Position numbers and translations under genes: made by a program. The notes under the pieces were generated by a model, which ran no database searches, was not told the origin of the DNA, and worked only from the letters and a program-made list of their open reading frames with translations. Shown one piece after another: positions 5,871-6,839 of a stretch of DNA of 6,839 bases (within the stretch, counting starts at the first letter, position 1; each line of letters begins with the position of its first letter). The stretch is from an uncultured bacterium (GTDB lineage: Bacteria; Planctomycetota; UBA8108): assembly GCA_913050545.1 (NCBI GenBank), contig CAJWZY010000119.1:1-6839 (forward strand). Direction: 5' to 3'.

Positions 5871-6136
5871 GTAAGTGTCCAGATCTTATACAGCCGTTTG
5901 CATAGCGGTTGGGAGGGTAGTAGAAATTCCTGACAGCAGGGTGGTTTTGCCCCGTTGCGGTGCGGATAGTAAATACTTTGCCGATCAGGAAGCCCCATCT
6001 GGTAAAATCGAGTTTCCGGAGATCGGTAATTCAATTCTGGACGACATGTCCGGAACAGCGAATCACGGAAATCCCCGGTAACCGCCTGGAAACCACTTCC
6101 AGGCTGAAATGAAGCATTCAGTGAGCACCGCCTGGC
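5871..6136. other. Spacer between the zinc-ribbon gene and lepB
   Basis: The 266-bp gap holds a GTG-initiated open frame of 68 codons (5875-6081). GAGGAG lies 10 nt before its GTG, but the product is unrecognisable. TTCCGGA (6014-6020) and TCCGGAA (6049-6055) form a long-range inverted repeat, and a tight hairpin lies at 6084-6104. I find no convincing sigma-70 promoter, so lepB may be read through from upstream or use a promoter I cannot recognise. Confidence 0.45.
6084..6104 (+). other. Perfect 8-bp hairpin in the lepB leader
   Basis: GCCTGGAA (6084-6091) and TTCCAGGC (6097-6104) pair exactly around the loop ACCAC. It ends 32 nt before the lepB ATG. With no T-run after it, it is more likely a leader structure or a U-less terminator of the upstream operon than a classical terminator. 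Confidence 0.5.
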
Positions 6137-6839
6137 ATGACCCCCGGCAACGAACATTCAGATAATTCCTTTTCCTCCGATAAACCCGAACCTTCTGTTG
6201 AAGGTGAGCAGGCTGAAGCCCGATATATAGAGAAGGCAGAGGTCGGAAATACAGAGACTGTCAGCGCTGATAGCGGGTGGCAGCAGGAGGAGGAATCTTC
6301 CGGCCCTGTGAAGAAGAGTCGACGGTTCAGGGGTCTGTTAAAAAACGCGGTTGTAGAGGTTGTGGTTCTCGTCGTGCTGGCGTTTGCCCTGGCCATGACA
6401 ACCAAGACCTATGTTGTTGAGGCTTACGAGATCAAGGGGCGCAGCATGGTGCCGACCTTCGAGGATGGTCAGCGTGTTGTCGTTCTGAAGTTATTCAGCG
6501 AGGTGGAGCGCGGCGACATCGTTATCTTTTCCACCAGGGATGAACCTGAAAAGGATCTCATTAAAAGAGTTGTCGCTTTGCCAGGCGAGCGAATCCAGAT
6601 CCATAAAGGAGAGGTCAGGATAGACGGAGAACCACTGGGAGAGGAATATATCAAGGATCAGGATTTCGGTCTCTACGATGCACAGATTGATGAATACGTG
6701 CCGGAGGGCCAGATCTATGTTCTTGGTGACAACCGCGATGACAGCCATGATTCCAGGCGTTTCGGCAGTGTTTTGCGGGAAAGCCTGAAGGGCAAAGTCG
6801 TCGTTCGCTGGTGGCCGTTTCACGAGGTAAAAACTTTTT
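6137..6839 (+). CDS. lepB: Signal peptidase I (LepB), C-terminus cut by window edge
   Basis: This is the membrane-anchored Ser/Lys protease that removes signal peptides from exported proteins on the outer face of the cytoplasmic membrane. The frame is open to the right edge (234 codons visible). Residues 1-58 form an acidic, low-complexity cytoplasmic tail, then a basic stretch KKSRRFRG, then one transmembrane helix (about 71-88). Box B is KGRSMVPTF with nucleophile Ser103. Box D is IKRVVALPGE with general base Lys143. Box E is GDNRDDSHDSRRFG at 197-210, and RWWPF follows near 224. The start is ATG 6137, because an in-frame TGA at 6122-6124 excludes longer versions. One transmembrane helix with a long acidic tail is unlike E. 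coli LepB, which has two helices. Only the extreme C-terminus is missing. Confidence 0.96.
   Translation, partial: MTPGNEHSDNSFSSDKPEPSVEGEQAEARYIEKAEVGNTETVSADSGWQQEEESSGPVKKSRRFRGLLKNAVVEVVVLVVLAFALAMTTKTYVVEAYEIKGRSMVPTFEDGQRVVVLKLFSEVERGDIVIFSTRDEPEKDLIKRVVALPGERIQIHKGEVRIDGEPLGEEYIKDQDFGLYDAQIDEYVPEGQIYVLGDNRDDSHDSRRFGSVLRESLKGKVVVRWWPFHEVKTF

Noticed and set aside
5947..5975. Possible sigma-70 promoter for lepB (TTGCCC, 17 bp, TAAATA)
   Set aside because: The -10 matches the consensus at only three positions, too weak to support.

Overview
The window looks like chromosomal DNA from a flagellated, double-membraned bacterium, most likely a member of the Planctomycetota or a close relative. 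This is an inference. It rests on an MJ0042-style zinc ribbon fused to membrane helices and on a large exported HEAT/TPR protein, both typical of that group. No rRNA or other taxonomic marker is present. The genes are GC-rich and the main intergenic gap (2315-2899) is visibly more AT-rich. I see no mobile element, CRISPR array, tRNA or rRNA.

Layout. Positions 1-167 hold a regulatory leader with a good match to a sigma-28 promoter and two perfect hairpins. The gene it serves (168-944, +) encodes a FliA/WhiG/SigD-type sigma factor, the class that reads such promoters, so autoregulation is likely. Convergent to it lies a complete one-frame larC (998-2314, -), the nickel insertase of nickel-pincer cofactor synthesis, with a run of alternating histidines. 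A 19-bp tandem duplication supplies its stop codon. A 585-bp divergent spacer carries a perfect-consensus sigma-70 promoter (TTGACA, 18 bp, TATAAT) followed by a leader of about 315 nt.

That promoter points into a probable operon. Its first gene (2900-5248) encodes a 782-residue exported repeat protein with a degenerate receiver-like domain and an EF-hand-like loop. The second (5256-5870, TTG start) encodes a zinc-ribbon, coiled-coil, two-helix membrane protein. After a 266-bp gap comes signal peptidase I (lepB, from 6137), which runs off the right edge.

How they fit together. The sigma factor and larC are independent neighbours. The repeat protein and zinc-ribbon protein are 7 bp apart and probably translationally coupled. 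One is outside the cytoplasmic membrane and the other is anchored in it, which suggests a shared cell-envelope role that I cannot name. LepB may process the exported protein but is a housekeeping enzyme. The exported receiver-like protein plus its membrane partner is the best candidate here for something undescribed.
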